Assembly (NCBI GenBank): GCA_964396115.1
Contig: CAYNDL010000041.1
Span: 1-8,259, forward strand
Origin: CAYNDL01 sp964396115
Lineage (GTDB): Bacteria; Patescibacteriota; Andersenbacteria; UBA10190; CAIZMI01
Reading direction: 5' to 3'
DNA: 8,259 nucleotides
Positions 7,143 through 8,259 of the stretch are shown piece by piece. Position 1 is the first letter of the stretch. The number at the start of each line of letters is the position of its first letter. The notes under the pieces were generated by a model, which was not told where the DNA came from, did no database searches, and saw only the letters and a program-made list of their open reading frames with translations. Made by a program: the position numbers and the translations under genes.

Positions 7143-7643
7143 ATGGGAGACAGAAGATCATTTTTTGAGAAGTTAACGGGTTCGATGCGCCACGATGTTG
7201 ATGTGGACGCTGATGATGATGAGCAAACCGTAGAAACAAGGGAAGGGGACGAAGGTGACGATGAGCCAAAATCTGTCCCGACCCGTATGGAAAAGCCGTC
7301 TGGCGACGACCAGGAAGGCCAACTTACTGTTGATGTGTACCAGACTCCGGAACACATTGTGGTGAAATCGACAATTGCTGGTGTTAAGCCGGATGATCTC
7401 GATGTTTCCATAACAAACGACATGGTTACGATCCGCGGCACAAGGAGACACGATGAGGAAGTAACAGAAGAAGACTATTTCTATCGTGAGTGCTATTGGG
7501 GATCATTTTCGCGATCAATAATTTTGCCAGTCGACATTGTTTCGGAAAAGGCTGATGCATCTCTGAAGGACGGTATCCTAACGATAAAGATTCCAAAGGC
7601 TGACGCACTTTTGACAAAGAAGGTCAAGGTTCGCGGTTTCTAA
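7143..7643 (+). CDS. Small heat-shock protein, Hsp20/alpha-crystallin family
   Basis: An ATP-independent holdase chaperone that binds unfolding proteins in the cytoplasm and usually forms oligomers; 166 aa. The alpha-crystallin domain spans about 60-153: VDVYQTPEHIVVKSTIAGVK (63-82), the strand pair DLDVSITNDMVTIRG (85-99), a YFYRECYWGSFSRSIILP segment (112-129), and the family hallmark A-x-A-x-L-K-D-G-I-L-T-I-K-I-P-K (137-152). A short tail contains VKV (161-163), an IxI-type motif used for oligomer contacts. Residues 17-58 form a strikingly acidic, probably disordered extension with 18 Asp/Glu, partly encoded by GAT-rich low-complexity DNA near 7194-7223. The start follows an extended -10 element by 8 bases and has no Shine-Dalgarno. 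The methyltransferase begins 9 bases after its stop, so the two genes are likely co-transcribed. Confidence 0.95.
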   Translation: MGDRRSFFEKLTGSMRHDVDVDADDDEQTVETREGDEGDDEPKSVPTRMEKPSGDDQEGQLTVDVYQTPEHIVVKSTIAGVKPDDLDVSITNDMVTIRGTRRHDEEVTEEDYFYRECYWGSFSRSIILPVDIVSEKADASLKDGILTIKIPKADALLTKKVKVRGF

Positions 7644-7652
7644 AGCAATAAG

Positions 7653-8165
7653 ATGGGTATTGGATCACTGTTCTTGGTGGTTGTGCTTGTTGTTGCAGGC
7701 ATCCTTACTGCCTGGGCCAGCTGGCGTGGCGCGCCATTTGTGCCCACGCCCCAAAAAGCTGTCCTGGCTGCACTTGATTTAGCCAAGGTTGGGAATGGTG
7801 ATGTGCTAGTGGACGTCGGGGCAGGAGACGGGCGTGTCCTTGTGGCGGCAATAAAACGCGGTGCCGATGCCGTGGGGTTTGAGCTGTCACCCTTTTTATG
7901 GATCATCGCAAAGGCGAATTTATTGTTCAACCGGAGCGAGGCGAAACTTTTGCTTCGCGATGGATTTAATGCTGACTTCTCAGGTGTAAATGTGATTTTC
8001 TTGTTTCTGATGCCGAAAACCTTACCTGTCCTGCTTGCAAAGTTAAAGAAAACAGCAAAACCTGGAACCAGAATAATAACTTACTCTTTTCCACTTTCAG
8101 GGTTTGTCGAACGGGGAAAAATAAAGCCCGAACGCTGCGGTACGATATACTTATACGAGGTCTGA
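7653..8165 (+). CDS. Membrane-anchored SAM-dependent methyltransferase, FAM173/ATPSCKMT-like
   Basis: A 170-aa class I methyltransferase with an N-terminal membrane helix (residues 5-23) followed by GAPFVPTP (26-33). The SAM site is VDVGAGDGR (motif I, 53-61), with the acidic post-I residue E77 in AVGFELSP (73-80). Later segments NVIFLFLMPKTLPVLLAKLK (113-132) and PGTRIITYSFPL (137-148), and the closing GTIYLYEV, line up in order with my recollection of FAM173 proteins: membrane helix, PFVPxxxxQ, VDxGSGDGR, GxELNPxL, VxxFxxPxxxxxLxxKL, RVIxxxFPxP. Human members trimethylate lysines of ATP synthase subunit c and the ADP/ATP carrier at the inner membrane. A lysine methyltransferase acting at the membrane is therefore inferred; the bacterial substrate is unknown. 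The gene lies 9 bases behind the small heat-shock gene with no promoter or Shine-Dalgarno of its own, suggesting an operon. It ends in TGA. Confidence 0.82.
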   Translation: MGIGSLFLVVVLVVAGILTAWASWRGAPFVPTPQKAVLAALDLAKVGNGDVLVDVGAGDGRVLVAAIKRGADAVGFELSPFLWIIAKANLLFNRSEAKLLLRDGFNADFSGVNVIFLFLMPKTLPVLLAKLKKTAKPGTRIITYSFPLSGFVERGKIKPERCGTIYLYEV

Positions 8166-8259
8166 GGGAGGCTTTACAGCATCCAAAAGACACGGGAAAA
8201 TTAGCAGACAATAAATAATCTTATTCTTAGAAAATCTTCTTGTGAGTAAAACCTACATT

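Noticed and set aside
8166..8259. Start of a further gene at GTG 8242 (reading MSKTYI to the window edge)
   Set aside because: Only six codons are visible, with a poor -10 (GAAAAT at 8230-8235) and no Shine-Dalgarno. An AATAA-tc-TTATT dyad at 8214-8225 is too short to call an operator. I see no supportable feature in this 94-base tail.

Overview
The window holds five protein genes, all on the + strand and packed with gaps of 9 to 63 bases: tsaD (tRNA t6A synthesis), a large exported multidomain surface protein, valS, a small heat-shock protein and a membrane-anchored methyltransferase. No RNA genes, insertion sequences or CRISPR arrays are visible. No gap carries a clear Rho-independent terminator. 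TGA is used as a stop (methyltransferase) alongside TAA and TAG, so the genetic code looks standard, which argues against Gracilibacteria/Absconditabacteria.

The likely host is a Candidate Phyla Radiation (Patescibacteria) bacterium, perhaps from the Parcubacteria side. The grounds are the compact gene packing, a TsaD with a short C-terminus, a ValRS with CxxC zinc knuckles, a huge secreted protein made of beta-solenoid, Fn3 and Ig-like modules, and the absence of Shine-Dalgarno sequences before every gene. This is an inference from style and protein type; no ribosomal marker is present to fix the lineage.

Layout: 1-77 is a short leader with a possible -10 box and a 15-codon ORF whose stop overlaps the tsaD start (ATGA). 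tsaD occupies 78-1046. The surface protein follows at about 1097-4354 (it could begin at TTG 1073). A stem-loop straddles its stop codon. valS runs 4413-7079. A 63-base gap carries a textbook extended -10 box immediately before the small heat-shock gene (7143-7643), which is followed 9 bases later by the methyltransferase (7653-8165); these two look like an operon. The last 94 bases hold no gene that can be supported.

tsaD and valS are core translation functions. The surface protein between them is a cell-envelope or attachment factor with no obvious link to its neighbours beyond co-orientation. The last pair joins a stress chaperone to a predicted membrane lysine methyltransferase of the FAM173/ATPSCKMT type. 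The most interesting points are that methyltransferase, the probable leaderless style of transcription, the tsaD leader ORF, and the unusual internal helical segment and missing anchor of the surface protein.
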